Positions 1-11,196 of a DNA stretch of 64,000 nt are shown here, in pieces. Source of the DNA: Pararge aegeria (Eukaryota > Arthropoda > Insecta > Lepidoptera > Nymphalidae). The stretch is taken from assembly GCF_905163445.1 (NCBI RefSeq), contig NC_053184.1, forward strand, positions 3,224,001 to 3,288,000, in the 5' to 3' direction. Made by a program: the position numbers and the translations under genes. The notes beneath the pieces were generated by a model. That model was not told where the DNA came from and searched no databases. It was given only the letters and a program-made list of their open reading frames with translations. Position 1 is the stretch's first letter; every line of letters begins with the position of its first letter.

Positions 1-70
1 AATAATTATTTACGTTGGGAATTACATCTTAGTAAGATACTAATATCACTTCTTCTACTTTATATACATG

Positions 71-102
<32 letters not shown>
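71..102. repeat. (TA)n microsatellite
   Basis: An almost pure TA dinucleotide run of about 30 bp in AT-rich DNA. No gene or mobile element is recognisable in 1-300 around it. Confidence 0.9.
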
Positions 103-105
<3 letters not shown>

Positions 106-425
106 TTTGAATTAACTTAATAATTAATAATTGCAGGTAAATGCAATCTATGACCTCTTTAATTAACACCCAAAATAACACATAGGTGTGTTGAGTTTAT
201 TAAAGCGTAATTTTGCTTGCAAACATTTTGTGGCAAAAGATCAAGAGTCTTACCAAACGTTTTTCTAATAACTCGACTGATTTTAACTCCAAAAAAAACA
301 ACAGGATTTTAAAAGTTTGACGTGTCTGTATGTGTGTTTCTATCTGTATGTGGCATCGTATTTCCTGAACGACTTAACTGATTTTGAGTTCGTTTTATTC
401 GTTTGAAAGATGTATTTGTCGGGAG

Positions 426-466
426 TGTTCTTAGTTATGATCATTGATCAATCATAACTAAGAACA
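426..466. repeat. Perfect 16-bp hairpin, 9-nt loop
   Basis: Arms 426-441 and 451-466 are exact reverse complements (left arm begins TGTTCTTAGTTATG). The loop is CATTGATCA. It lies in DNA resembling a dispersed lepidopteran repeat. See the finding on hairpin scars. Confidence 0.85.
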
Positions 467-645
467 ATGATAAAATAAATCCAACTTGGCCGCCGCAACA
501 AGATGGCGGAATATTTATTTTTCGACTACTAACTTAAAATATTATATCAAACGAAATGCCTGATTAGTAAAATACAATACACTATGACAAATTTCAAATC
601 CAGGATGGCTGCCACCTCAAAATGGCGAATTACATTTTTACAACT

Positions 646-748
646 CAACACCAAACCTCGGCAATGTACCCCACACGCACTTTTCACTCCAACACCGGAG
701 CATCCTCCGGAGAAGTTCACTTTACAATGAACAGATTCTCCTGCTTTT
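646..748 (+). repeat. Dispersed repeat U3, copy 1
   Basis: About 100 bp similar in the same order to 30776-30880. Both contain GCAATGTACC, a GCATCCTC block and ACTTTACAATGAA. In this copy the central CCGGAGCATCCTCCGG forms a small palindrome. No coding capacity is seen, and the class is unknown. Confidence 0.6.
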
Positions 749-818
749 CGCGGAGTCTAGCAAATTAAGCTTAAATTTCATAATTTAAATTATACTTTCA
801 TAATTTTGTTTGAATTTG

Positions 819-898
819 TGTGGGCAGCGAACATGCTTTCTGAGTCCAAGGTTGTGGGTTCGATTCCGACGACTGGAAAATGTTTGTGAGATGAACAC
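819..898 (+). mobile_element. SINE-A head, 3'-truncated
   Basis: Matches the tRNA-like head of SINE-A: GGGCAGCGAAC, then the Pol III B-box-like GGTTCGATTCC, then ACTGGAAAATGTTTGTG. It breaks off at about 898 and runs into unrelated repeat DNA (ATGGGTATCAAATGAAAGGG). Confidence 0.75.
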
Positions 899-1016
899 CC
901 TCAATATGGGTATCAAATGAAAGGGCTTGACTAGTAGAATAATGTGCACTATATACAATAATTGATATATATTATTGACTTAAAATCATACAGACATAGT
1001 GGAAACTCGCGCCTAC

Positions 1017-1168
1017 ACAGGTGCGTAGCCCATTTATATTCTTTCTGAAGCCGAAATTGGTATTATAATGTCTCGTCTCACAGTGTGACAGAGAATTTGC
1101 ACTTCATAAGCGTTAAATTGATCATTAGAGCGGGGTCGACGAGTGGAGCAATAAAGTGAGAAATTACT
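1017..1168 (+). repeat. Uncharacterised repeat U1, copy 1
   Basis: About 150 bp closely matching 61417-61562, including CCCATTTATATTCTTTCTG, ATTATAATGTCTCGTCTCAC and GAGAATTTGCACTTCATAAG. It ends near AATAAAGTG, which looks like a poly(A) signal at the 3' end of a retrotransposon. The class is not known. Confidence 0.7.
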
Positions 1169-1661
1169 TTTTTTATACTTTAGATATTGAGAACAAAATG
1201 TTTTTTTTAATAACATTGTTTGTAGCACTCTTTCTTCAAATAGATACACCCATTGGGTAAATATTTTTCTATGGTAGATACACCAGTGTAATTTAATAAA
1301 TATAGTACGATTGGTCGAATTTAAACAAAGATTTTTATTAATATTCAAATATTTGTCATAGACTATAAAGTGTTTGTTTTTATACGAAAGTCATGACGAC
1401 CTATTCCTTATAAATAAACCATAATAACGCATTTCATGTCAAAAATAAATGCAAAATTAATAGGTAATCTTATTTTTATCTAGAAAACCATGTTAAGATA
1501 AGCTTGACCCTATTTAGCATATTATTTTGACACATCTCAGACTCAACGTTGTACCGCGTGACCGTACTGTTGCATTTACGTCTATGAAGTAAGGCACTCA
1601 GCTGATACGCCTTTATATAACATTTTCTTATGAACCATAGTTGACGAGGTAGAAACCGCGG

Positions 1662-1802
1662 TGAGTAGCTAGTTACAAACGTTAACCTGCCGATGTCGCG
1701 TAGACACCGGTAACAGGTAAGCCCGTTACTATCTTAGACTGCTGTTAAGTACCAGCAGTTGAGATTGCAGTCAAGGGTCAACTTATAGTGCAATAAAAAA
1801 TA
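1662..1802 (+). mobile_element. SINE-C, 3' part
   Basis: Carries the 3' body of SINE-C: GATGTCGCGTAGACACCGG, the CTATCTTAGACTGC block, and TGAGATTGCAGTCAAGGG, ending in an A-rich tail. The tRNA-like head is missing, as in a 5'-truncated insertion. Confidence 0.75.
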
Positions 1803-1923
1803 GTTAAAAAAGGGAAAAAAAACTTGTGAAATAGCCAATAATTTTGTAGGCGTTAGAGGTGAAAACGATGTGCGTACATCACTTTGGTACGAAGAAGGAT
1901 ACATAGTTTTGTTGTTTTTTTAA

Positions 1924-2112
1924 ACTACTACAAGGTAGCTATTGACTACAATCGCAACTAGTGGGAAGTGATGATGCTGTCAAAGATGTTAGCGGGCTAG
2001 CCTATTAGGAGTATGGCAGTTATATTTAATCCAGACTACTAATCTGTTTCTACGCAGCATAGTGACGTAATGCTAAATCGCTTGGAAGCACATCTTTCTC
2101 AATGGGGTGGTT
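1924..2112 (-). mobile_element. SINE-C, decayed
   Basis: Minus-strand copy beginning at the 3' end (TATTGACTACAATC) and passing through TTAGCGGGCTAGCC and TAAATCGCTTGG. It lies opposite to the plus-strand copy about 120 bp to the left, so the two form a loose inverted pair. Many substitutions indicate age. Confidence 0.7.
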
Positions 2113-2208
2113 CAGCAAAAAACAGTCTAAACACATTCTAATATACCACTTTTGCATTCTTGTCTATACCTTGCTAATTCACCACTGGAATGATGGCGCC
2201 CGGTTAGT

Positions 2209-2462
2209 GAAATAAATTTACTACGACAATACACACATCGCCACCTAGCCCCAAAGTAAGCATAGCTTGTGTTATGGGTACTAAGATGACTGATGAATAT
2301 TTTTATGAATAATATACATAAATATTTAAAATAAACATATAAACACCTAGACACTGAAAATGATTCATGCTCATCACACAAACATTTTCGATTTTGGGAA
2401 TCGAACCAACGGCCTTGGACTCAGAAAGCAGTTTCGCTGCAAACTGCGCCAATCGGCCGGCA
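2209..2462 (-). mobile_element. SINE-A, near full length
   Basis: Reference-quality member of the commonest family here. On the minus strand it has an A-box-like TTGGCGCAGT, the B-box-like GGTTCGATTCCC (here mutated), then ACTGGAAAATGTTTGTGTGATGA, a TATTATAAGTATTTATG-type core, CAAGCTACGCTTACTTTGG, GATGGCGATGTGTGTATTG and a (TTTA)n tail. Such tRNA-derived SINEs are transcribed by Pol III and copied by a LINE reverse transcriptase. It has no coding capacity. Confidence 0.9.
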
Positions 2463-2465
2463 CTT

Positions 2466-4400
2466 TTGAGCCACGGAACTTAATTAGAGAAGGTTTTATC
2501 TGTGTAGGACTTTAAGCCTTAAAAATAGCACTGAGGTGTTCCTTTATTACAGAACGTGGTCGAAATAAATTTTGGGCATTCCGCCCTAATCGCAATTTTA
2601 TTGCTGTCATTATCATTTCTAAGGAACTCTGTTTTTTGTGGAACCAAGGAAATTTTTGTTTCGCTAATGAAAAATGTTTTAAAAGTGGTTTTTACTCTCT
2701 ATGGCTGTACTTACTTGTAACCCACAAGTTAAACCGACTCCGACTTTGTCCGTCAGTCACAACCTGTTATTGCAATATTTATTAATCTGTTTCTACTACT
2801 ATCGAAATTCTTCGAATACTTATAAGTTATTCAGATAATAGTAAGCTTATGAATTAAACTTATTATATATAAGTATTTTTGAATCTCTTCATGGCATGGC
2901 TTCAAGTGCTATATGACAGAAATATCGGTTTAGATAAATAAATAGCGAGGGCGGATAGCGTAAACTCTACTTAGAACTCCTGATATAGAGGGTTTATTAA
3001 AAAAACACCTACAAGCTCTCGGTCTAGTAGTTCCTACTAATAACTTTAGTTCTACCAATTTTCTAAATTCAGTAATAATTTATTTCATACAGAAAAAAAA
3101 TATAAATCATGTTTATTCTGTAAAGTAACATTGCACTGTGCGAACGAAATCGCTGCGAATGAGTCAAGGTTCACGCGCTGTTGGCGGTGTTACATTACAG
3201 AATAGTAACAAGTAGAGAGAGAGAATATTAAATAATATTTGACTAACAATCGGGTTTAACAAAAAGTCGTTAAACAAAAGTTGTTGGTTTTAATGTAAAC
3301 AGCTACAGGCCGACAGCTGACTGTTATATTTTATTTAACCCTGTATGTAAGGGTGATCGCAGACTGATACAAAGCCAAAAAAATTATAGCTTCGTCCGCG
3401 CCAAGGAATTATGGATGAGTAGCTGTTGCGCGCGACTTCTTACGCGTTGTTTAAGTTTTTTTATAGTTTGGCGAGAAACATTTATTTTTACTATTTATCT
3501 TACAGTACCCAAAGAATACATTCATCTCTCCGAGATGAAAACTAGCCTTTGTCAGTTGTATATGTTGAAAAACGCACACAGAAAAAGTGTTATTTCTGTA
3601 CAAAAAATCGCATCAATCTGTTTTTCTTTTAATAAATAAACCAAAGAAGCGCACTTACTTATTTATTATATTAGCAGGAGCAATTGGAGCTCCGCATATT
3701 CTTTATAATCATCATCACTCCTCTGGCATAGGGAGAAAGGGAGACCTTTAATACAGAATAATAAACGGGGCCGATAGTTAATCGGACATTCCAAACACTT
3801 TGCAGGTTTGAACCTATCTAAAATTTCTTGGGATCGAACCCGTGATTCTCCGTGGCCATGCTAAACATTGTACTGACTAGCCATATTTGTATTTTCAGTA
3901 TGCATTTCGTGATCTGCGTTAGTGTGCTATCAATTTAAACACATTTTTTATTCTTCTCTGCATAGTAGAAGAAATTGTTAACTATTCTCACAACTCCGAA
4001 CTAATATCTTCTGAAACCATCCTATCACAGTTTAAAGTTCGAACTGTTGAACAGAAAATTGCAAATCTGACAGTCTTTCGCTTTCTCACTGCTCAGCGCC
4101 AAGTTTCTTCACAATTTCAATATCAACTCTATAAGTTTTGTGAGAATGGTTCAACGCTCACAAATGTTTAAGTTCGGTTTAAGCTATATGGCGCAAGAGA
4201 TGAAAAGTTTGGCACTAGTTTGGTTATTTTATGAGGTGAATAATGTTATAAGTACACATGCTATTAACTCCCGTTGCGATAATAAAGGTGCAATATTCTT
4301 ACATTTTATTAGTTTTTTTTATTTGGAGGAAATATAATTTTTATAAATTTTAAAATGCATTTTTTAAATATTATAATCACATAATAAGTATATAATATCA
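2466..4400. other. Mostly unrecognised AT-rich DNA
   Basis: No supported gene. Around 3408-3450 a stretch resembles the minus-strand end of a Helitron-like element (TAGCTGTTGCGCGCGACTTC). A slightly GC-richer patch at 3140-3200 has no recognisable content. Open frames at 3415-3639 and 4140-4337 have no known motif, and I do not regard them as genes. Confidence 0.5.
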
Positions 4401-4404
4401 TTAC

Positions 4405-4546
4405 CATCATCTTACTAGGCAAGGCAAGGATTGTAAAGGGCAAAATCTCTCAGAATGAAAAAGTGTAGGTCGTAGTCAATAACGCTGACCGAGTGTGGAT
4501 TAGTAGAATTCACTCGTCTTTGAGACCATTATGAAGAACGCACAGG
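4405..4546 (-). mobile_element. SINE-B, highly decayed
   Basis: Reading the minus strand, the blocks match SINE-B in order: CCTTGTAC-like tail, TAGTCCACC-like region, and a degenerate ATGTTCTCAAAGG. Identity is low, so this is an old copy. Confidence 0.55.
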
Positions 4547-4971
4547 TAAATTTGTATTCTCTCAAAGTATTCGAAAGCTTGAAACGACCATAACTCCGAA
4601 AATTGAGAGTTGGGTGCTGAGGATTGATCTAGTTACACCAGAAAGGAAAACCGAGGTCTTACCCACTTGGCTTTCAGTATACCGCGTTGTTTGTAGGCGT
4701 GTAATTATCGTGGTCAAATGGCTGAAGTAACTTCAATGCGGTTTTCGGAGCATATTTCTTTGCCGTGGCTTGTGGTAAGAGTTATCTTCACGTAATGAAA
4801 TAAGCGTTATGCCGTCGTTATATCACCTTCATGAGAGTCGCGGTTCTATCCGGCTTAGTTCAGATAATATCGTTAATCGCTGGCCGCCATATTTGTATAC
4901 GTAATTTGTTAGTTAATTTTTTTTTTTTCGATTATCATTGTAGTAGCTCATATGAATTTTACTAAGGTTTT

Positions 4972-5208
4972 CTTTTAGTTTTACTAAAAGCCAGCCATTG
5001 ACTGCAAGCTTACCGTCATGGATCGGTTTCGCTTAATCACTACTCGGCAAGTCTTTATCTACTGAGTGATAACTAGCCACGTATGTAGCTTCTACCAGGA
5101 CAGGGCAAAGAAATTCAGTAATTATAGATTTTCAAATTACTCCTATCCTGTCGGGGATCGAACCAAGGAGCTCGCACAGCGATAGCCCCTGCGCCACGGA
5201 GATCATCG
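4972..5208 (-). mobile_element. SINE-C, near full length
   Basis: The minus strand carries a B-box-like GGTTCGATCCCCGAC, then AATTTATAATT-like blocks, and ends with the family's GATTGCAGTCAATGGCTGG-like tail. The head at the right end reads CTCCGTGGCGCAGGGG, close to the tRNA A box. Confidence 0.8.
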
Positions 5209-5209
5209 T

Positions 5210-5880
5210 TGGAGGTTTTATTTACATACCCACATAATACTTTACAATATCGTTGAAAAACTACTACAGATAAAAATACAAAGGCAAACCAATAAGATCT
5301 CATTTTTATCTTCAGGGTTCCAAATATAGTTCTAAAAACGTATACCTGTGCATAACGCAACTTCGTCCTGGTTTGGTCACTATCCTATATTCCATGATTT
5401 TTTGTAATATTCATCGAAACGTACCGTCAAAGCATATCTATCGAGCTTGAAAGCCATCTAAAATGGATAACATACCGTATGAGCGAACCCTTAGGATAGC
5501 TGTCCTTTTTCAGAAATTCACAAAGATAAAATAGAGAGTAAAGTTATTTCCTCCGACGGACCGATACGCGTTCGGGACGGAAAGAGGAACTATCCTTTCA
5601 TCGAACCAATCACACCGCCAAAGGAATGGGATTTGTTTAGTACAAGCGCTCGCTATTCCTTTTTTGTATCACGACGTTTTATTTATATACGTTTTTTTTC
5701 ATCATCATTTCAATCGTTTAGACTTTTTCTGCTGGTCATATAAGACTTAGAGGGGTACACCATAGGAAAGTAGGCAATTTTGGGAGGCTGACTTGTACTA
5801 TTCTACCCCTTTATTACATATGTTCATGAAAGAACTAGGAGATACGATGATCCGTAACCTGCTTAAATAAATAATAAAAA
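5210..5880. other. No recognisable feature
   Basis: A GC-richer patch at 5550-5650 (GACGGACCGATACGCG and neighbours) stands out from the AT-rich background. It has no open frame or repeat partner that I can see in this window. Confidence 0.4.
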
Positions 5881-6255
5881 TGCTGCGTTTGATTTTGTGT
5901 TTTGATGTGGCATTCAATTTAGTTGGAGATCTAAAAAAAAATAATGTATTCAGTATTGCTTAACCTTAAATGAGAAGTTTGCAGCTGTCCGCTGCGAAGT
6001 TCTGTCTACTATCTCCAACCTCAGTTTGGGCAAAATTAAACACATATTATAACCTCAATAGAACAAAAATAATTATTTAAATGGGTTATAATTTGTCGGA
6101 GTTATGGTGTAAAATCGTCAAACACTCATCCCCTCTCCGAAAGGAACCGAGCTTAATGTTGGAATAAAAAGTAACCTATATTATTTCTAACACTTCCAAG
6201 CATATGTGTACAAAGTTTCATGAGGATCGGTTGAGTAGTTTTTGTGTGAAAGCGG
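5880..6255 (-). mobile_element. Helitron-like element, both ends truncated
   Basis: Reverse complement matches the interior of the elements at 37.4-38.1 kb and 38.8-39.3 kb: GTGTACAAAGTTTCATGAGG, CCATAACTCCGACAAATTAT, and GATAGTAGACAGAACTTCGC on the appropriate strand. The CTAG-T terminus and the ATATTATAAATG start are both missing. Non-autonomous, with no Rep/helicase coding sequence. Confidence 0.7.
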
Positions 6256-6528
6256 ATCAGAAAGGAAGAAGCCAAATGCTTCGAACGTGTTGATATTATT
6301 TCAACGACGTAACGGTGCAGATTCTTTCGATTGTAGAAAGGATAAAGGATATTACTGGTTTCACCAATGGGATAACGATATATTTGTTTTTAAATATTGA
6401 GATAATCATTTAGTCTTATCCCCTAGAAACAGGACGAGTAAAAAGCAGAGATAATTTCCTATTGGCATGTTACTCGTAGTTTTTCCATCCCATTTTTCAA
6501 GTTCCATCTGGAAGATTGTTACTGTAAT

Positions 6529-6730
6529 TTGAACCTGCCAATGCATAAGTTTAAATTAAAAAGATTGTAAACTGAAAAATGATGTTAAAAAAGAGCAATC
6601 TGCTGAGTTTCTTGCCGGCTCTTCTCAGTGGGATCTGCCTTACGAACCGGTGTAGAGTCACTACAAACCGACTGACTTGACGTTTCAAAAGTGCTTATAA
6701 ACTGGGCCTACTTAAAATAAATGAATTTTG
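6529..6730 (+). mobile_element. LINE-N2 3' end
   Basis: 3' end of a jockey/CR1-type non-LTR retrotransposon. It has a remnant of the terminal coding motif (CCAATGCATAAGTTTAAA, encoding PMHKFK), then GAGTTTCTTGCCGGC and GGGCCTACTT, then the family tail AAATAAATGAATTTTG. Most of the terminal codons are deleted. Confidence 0.8.
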
Positions 6731-6936
6731 TTTTTTTTTAATTTCATCTACATATGACCATCATCATCTATATATGACCGGATACAAAAACAAGATGTTC
6801 GTCATGTGAACAATCTTAAGTGACTTGCAACTTGGAGCCCCTAGAGTATCAAAGCGACGTAGGTTTTCTTTGTACGTTCTATCGACCGTGTAACGGCCAG
6901 TTTTCTGAAGAGCTGTTTGCATTCTTAGGTACCACC

Positions 6937-7211
6937 CAAAGAATTACGAATATACAGAACCCTTACTTAGTGAAGTCCAAAAGCAGTGAAAACGCCCTGT
7001 CCACGCCTCACTTCACACCCACGGAAAGTTGCTCACAAACTTTTCCCATTTTCCCCATTTTATGGTAAACATTAAGAATATTAGAAGTAACATTATTAAT
7101 GTCAACTGATAAATGGACTGCTAAAACTGCCTATTCGAGAAAGACTACTCAAGTGGAGTGATGCTTCAATATTCGTAGTATACACGGTTTCTGTATTTTC
7201 TTAATTCTATG
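6937..7211 (-). mobile_element. MITE-1 (hAT-like), 275 bp
   Basis: Imperfect terminal inverted repeats of about 26 bp (CAAAGAATTACGAATATACA at the left; complement of CTGTATTTTCTTAATTCTATG at the right). They are flanked by 8-bp direct repeats GTACCACC (6929-6936) and GTACCATC (7212-7219). Eight-bp target duplications and CA...TG ends are typical of hAT transposons. There is no transposase, so it is non-autonomous. Copies also occur at 24439 and 40116. Confidence 0.85.
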
Positions 7212-7622
7212 GTACCATCCTTTCTGTTCAAAGATCTAGCCACACATTTTGTCTCCTCCAAATTGTGAAACTAGCTGCCTTCTGCGGTGTTCCCTTGAAA
7301 CAGTGATCGGACGGGTAAACCGTGTTGAATAACGAATAGTTTGTATGGAATAATTTTTTGCGCTGTCAATATCAAAGGAACCGCATATCCACCCCATGTT
7401 AAAATCCGGATCCGTATTCATATTCCGTACGTTCTCAATGAACTGTACTGAAAGCGGTGATCAACTAGGCTAGTTTGTAGGACTCACTACACTACTTCAC
7501 TATCGGAGATGGTTTTAGAGCATAAATCAAAGTCATAAGTAAGTGTATAATATAGTTATAGAGATTAGTGTGATATTTGGCATCGTTATAGTTTATACGG
7601 AGAAGAAGTTTTTTTTTCTTTT

Positions 7623-7900
7623 TCCAGCACGCACCTCTTACTTTTATAAGTTATGTGCATATCATGCAATTATAATATCACTTCCTTCGCCGTTGAAGTA
7701 AGTGATGTTGTTATAACATCATGAGGAAACCTGCATGCCTGAGTGTTCTGCATAATGTTCTCAAAGGTGTGTGGAGTCCATCAGACTTTTGACTGGCACC
7801 GCACTGGGCCAGCATGATGGACTACAGCTTTAACCACTTCTTATTGCGGCAGGAGACCCTTGTCCCGTAGTGGGTCGGTATTGGGCCGATATGATGATGA
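7623..7900 (+). mobile_element. SINE-B, head missing
   Basis: Begins at CAGCACGCACCTCTTAC just after the B box. It contains GAGGAAACCTGCATGCCTGA, ATGTTCTCAAAGGTGTGTGG and CACTGGGCCAGC, and ends in (GATGAT)n. Compared with other copies it has small internal insertions. Confidence 0.9.
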
Positions 7901-7959
7901 CCAGCTATATTATATATATGCTGTTAGTTTCGTTGTATTTTGAATCGCATGGGCAGCGA

Positions 7960-8261
7960 ACTCCCTGGCGCAACGGTGACCGCTGTGAATCTAAGTAGGA
8001 GGTCCTGAGTTCGATTTCCGGCAATTTCTGAATTTTCTCTGGTCTGGTCTGGTGAGAGGCTTTGGCCAGTTACCAAACTACCGATAAAGACGTGCCTCTA
8101 AGCGATTTAGCGTTCCGGTGCGATGTCACGAACAAATCGATTAGGGGTATGACTACCATACCTCCTAACAGGTTAGTCCGCTACCATCTTAGAATCATCA
8201 CCAACTACCAGGTGAGATTGCAGTCAAGGGCTAACTTGTAGTGGAATTAAACAAAAAAAAA
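7960..8261 (+). mobile_element. SINE-C, full length
   Basis: The clearest SINE-C copy. A-box-like CCTGGCGCAACGG, B-box-like GAGTTCGATTTCC, the TTTTCTCTGGTCTGGTCTGG block, CTAAGCGATTTAGCGTTCCG, GATTAGGGGTATGACTACC, GAGATTGCAGTCAAGGGC and an A-rich tail. tRNA-derived SINE with no coding capacity. Confidence 0.92.
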
Positions 8262-9083
8262 GCCATTTAATTCTAGCTGGGAAATCCGAGATGTAGCCAA
8301 ATTTGAGCAGACCAATTACCAACCGATGGAATTCATTTTGTAGCCGCTCGAGTTTGTTATTCTTCGGTAAAGTCTTAATATACCACGAAATTATATATCA
8401 TTTTACATAAGAGCCATGTACATGTAAATCAGAGTATAAAACACGAATTAGTTTGGTCATCCAAAGTGGCAATGCTGCCAGCATCTTAGAAACTGTGCCT
8501 CGCTGCGGTGGTTTCGAGTTTTAGACTTTATTTAGTTTTAAATAGTTTATTTTAGGTAATATTTATATTTTAAAGAAACAAATGTGTATAATTAAATAAA
8601 TAAGATAAATATAATAAATAAATATAAAGTAATATGTATAAAATAACTTTTATAAAATAGCAATGTTTGATATGTTGCAGAAAAACTATAAGTTCAAATT
8701 AATAATTGTTTTTACTACAAAAGACGTACTAACTGACCCGTACATAACTTGATTCACTATAACTGAGCGCAAGATGGACATTCTCTTTAAAATATCTCGC
8801 TAACTGGACCACTTGTGCTCTTTAAAATAAAGTGCAAGAAACAGTTTAAGAAGATTTACTGCGTCAGAACTACAGTACCTACTGTTGCAAGATTTCTTAA
8901 TTTCAGCCAGTGCTTTAAAGTGAGTCAGGTAAAATGTATGATATTTCATGCTTGAAACTTGAGAATGTCGTAAATTTCTGTGGAAAAAGCAACTGCAACT
9001 AAACTTAGGCACAAGCCACAGAAATATAGCGTCTGCCAATCACGTTTTTCACTTCACTGGTTTTCTAAGTATTATAGAGTTTA
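8262..9083. other. No recognisable feature
   Basis: AT-rich DNA with many short A/T runs. The minus-strand frame at 8800-9039 has no family motif. Confidence 0.4.
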
Positions 9084-9236
9084 GACGACCTCTATGGAGC
9101 AACGGTGAGGTTATGAATGAAAGCAAGAGTTCCGGGGTTCGATTTCCAGCAGGGGCAATTTGGAAATTTATAATTTCAGAATTTTCTCTGGTCTGGTCTG
9201 GTGTGGCCTTTAGCTTACAAATAGTTACTTATTAAA
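9084..9236 (+). mobile_element. SINE-C head, 3'-truncated
   Basis: Head GACGACCTCTATGGAGCAAC, B-box-like GGGGTTCGATTTCC and the TCTGGTCTGGTCTGGTG block are present. The 3' two thirds is absent. Confidence 0.8.
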
Positions 9237-9289
9237 TCAACGGTAATAATATACGCTTTAAAATTATGCCATGTTAGCACCTCTGAATT

Positions 9290-9610
9290 TATTAAAGCCT
9301 CAAAACAAATAAATAATAAGGCATTTTCATTAACATTGTCACATCATTAATTGATATTGTTGCACCCGATCTAGCATTAATAGCTAATAACTGCATCGAC
9401 TGTGATGTGTTTCCTTACTTAATAAAACATAGTAAAATAGTTCCATTGTTTAAATCGGGCGATACTTCTGACGATTTTTCACCGGCTGGCCTCCAAACTG
9501 CAATATGAAGATGGCTCCTAATGATACTTCTGACACCACTAAGATACCAATATCCGTACCAATATCGAAAGTAGTCAAAATATTAAAAACTAATTTCGTC
9601 TCAGTCACAT
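9290..9610 (+). mobile_element. Jockey-like LINE reverse transcriptase fragment
   Basis: Translating from about 9312 gives a typical non-LTR reverse transcriptase segment: CIDCDVFPYLIKHSKIVPLF followed by KSGD, the motif that precedes the NFRPIS block in jockey/CR1-type enzymes. After a 50-62 bp interruption the frame resumes with TKIPISVPISKVVKILK, a decayed version of the next RT block. The interruption is flanked by a 12-bp direct repeat GATACTTCTGAC. Only this RT slice remains; it is a dead fragment. The reading frame to 9816 is open but downstream similarity fades. Confidence 0.75.
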
Positions 9611-10026
9611 TCACATGGATTCAATCTTACTGGAAAGTTCGAACTCTCGTGGGAATAATATCATCTATCTGGCGTCTTCCTGCTCTAGCCAATTTTTTGG
9701 TTTGTCCGTCCATTCTGACGCCAACCCTGAGAATATATCGGAGTCATCTCTCTGGCTTCATTAAACTCAATTACAAGGAACGCGTACAACGCATACTAAA
9801 TCACTTGCATAGTTAGCAAACATTAAATTAATAAAGTTCCAAGTTAATAATATCGTAATAGCTTGCCTTGGTGGCCGTTACGGCGGTTCTATGGCGGAAC
9901 TTTCCGCATTACGACACATAAGGTATTCGGTGCAAACTGGGTTTCGTAGTTAAATTGTTATCTAGCATGGTGTCACGCTATCTTACGTTGTTTGCAAATT
10001 TTGTGTAATTAAGTTTTTTCCTGCAG

Positions 10027-10318
10027 CAGCGGTCATAGCCTTGTTATATAGTTATATAGGTTAGGACTTCGGCTTCTCGTCTGGGGTGCCGAGTCCAAAT
10101 CTTAGTACGCCCCTCTAATTTTTATAGTTAGTGTTCCTTTTGAGAAATTAAATCGTGAGGAAACCTGCATGGCTGAAAGTTCTCCATAATATTCTCTAAA
10201 GGTGTGGAGTCCAACGATCCGCACTGGGCCAGTGTGGTGGACTACGGCCTAAATCCTTTTCATTGCGGGAAGAAACCCCTGTAGTGGGTTCGTATTTGGT
10301 TGATATGATGATAATGAT
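10027..10318 (+). mobile_element. SINE-B, near full length
   Basis: Head CAGCGGTCATAGCCTTG is interrupted by a small duplication of GTTATATA. The usual GGAAACCTGCATGGCTGA and CACTGGGCCAGTGTGGTGG blocks follow, and it ends in TGATATGATGATAATG. The central promoter-distal part has a short deletion before the ATCGTGAGG block. Confidence 0.88.
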
Positions 10319-10369
10319 TTTTGTGCGTTATTTATTTAAGTCATAATGTGTCACTTGGTTTAATGGTGG

Positions 10370-10512
10370 AGTAAACCAGCGTGTATATGGATTCTCCATA
10401 ATGCTATCAAAGTTCACCAGCGTGTTGGACTATGACCTACATCCCTGTCAATCTAAGAGAAGACCGTTATTATGTAGTGGGCCTGTAGTAAATTGATTAT
10501 GATGTTGATGAT
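10370..10512 (+). mobile_element. SINE-B fragment, decayed
   Basis: Fifty bp downstream of the previous copy, in the same orientation. It shares TTCTCCATAATG, a degenerate ACCAGCGTGTTGGACTA, AGTGGGCC and a GATGTTGATGATC tail. Older or more rearranged than its neighbour. Confidence 0.55.
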
Positions 10513-10885
10513 CAGCACTATTTCTAAATAGGCGAATTCGCGGACTTTAGTCCAAATTAAAGTTTCTTTCATAAGATACAAATATGGAACATATTGAATC
10601 TCAAAAAATCTTCAAAACAAAAGGGGCTGCTGATCCTTTGGCAAGTAATATCCGGGACGACGTAATCGCATTATGACCGCGAATGTCTAGTTAGACGCCG
10701 GCGTTCAAAGATGAGCCAGAGAGGGTAAAGGAGGTACAATTCTAATATTCCATGAGAAAAATTGAAAATATTCCTTATAATAATTCGTTTTTGCCCATAT
10801 TTTGAATAGTTGGGTTTTTATGGCGTAGACCTGGCGTGGACTATTGGCGCCAGAGGAAGACAGCGAATTGAAGACACAAATGTAT

Positions 10886-11190
10886 TATTTCTTGCACAGA
10901 TTGAGATTAAAACCTGCCTTCAAAGCATCATTGTTATTTTGGACATATCGCACGACGCGGAAACGAGAGCATTGAAAAGTTGATAGTTGTTGAATACGTA
11001 AAACGCAAACGTTCTCGTGGCAGATCTCCAACCCGGAGGTCAGATCAACTAAGAGAAATCACCTTCAGTACCTTCTTCAAGGCAGTGCAAATGGCCAAGT
11101 ACAGGATCCGATAGAGAGAGATCATATATCACAAGATTACTCGCCATAGCAGAGATCACGAACCTCAGTCATGAGAAACCGAGTAAAGAG
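10886..11190 (+). mobile_element. RTE-type LINE C-terminal fragment (subfamily Rb)
   Basis: A frame starting near 10966 encodes ESIEKLIVVEYVKRKRSRGR then SPTRRSDQLREITFS, and ends ..RDHEPQS-stop. This is the C-terminal signature of the RTE-like endonuclease/reverse transcriptase family also seen at 24 and 52 kb. An in-frame TAG (RIR-stop) and upstream frameshifts show it is dead. Only the extreme C-terminus and short 3' end remain. Confidence 0.75.
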
Positions 11191-11196
11191 AAAGAG

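Noticed and set aside
7950..7975. SINE-A/SINE-C chimera at the head of the 7.96 kb SINE-C
   Set aside because: GGGCAGCGAAC precedes CTCCCTGGCG, but a few substitutions from the normal GACGACCTCC head explain it equally well.
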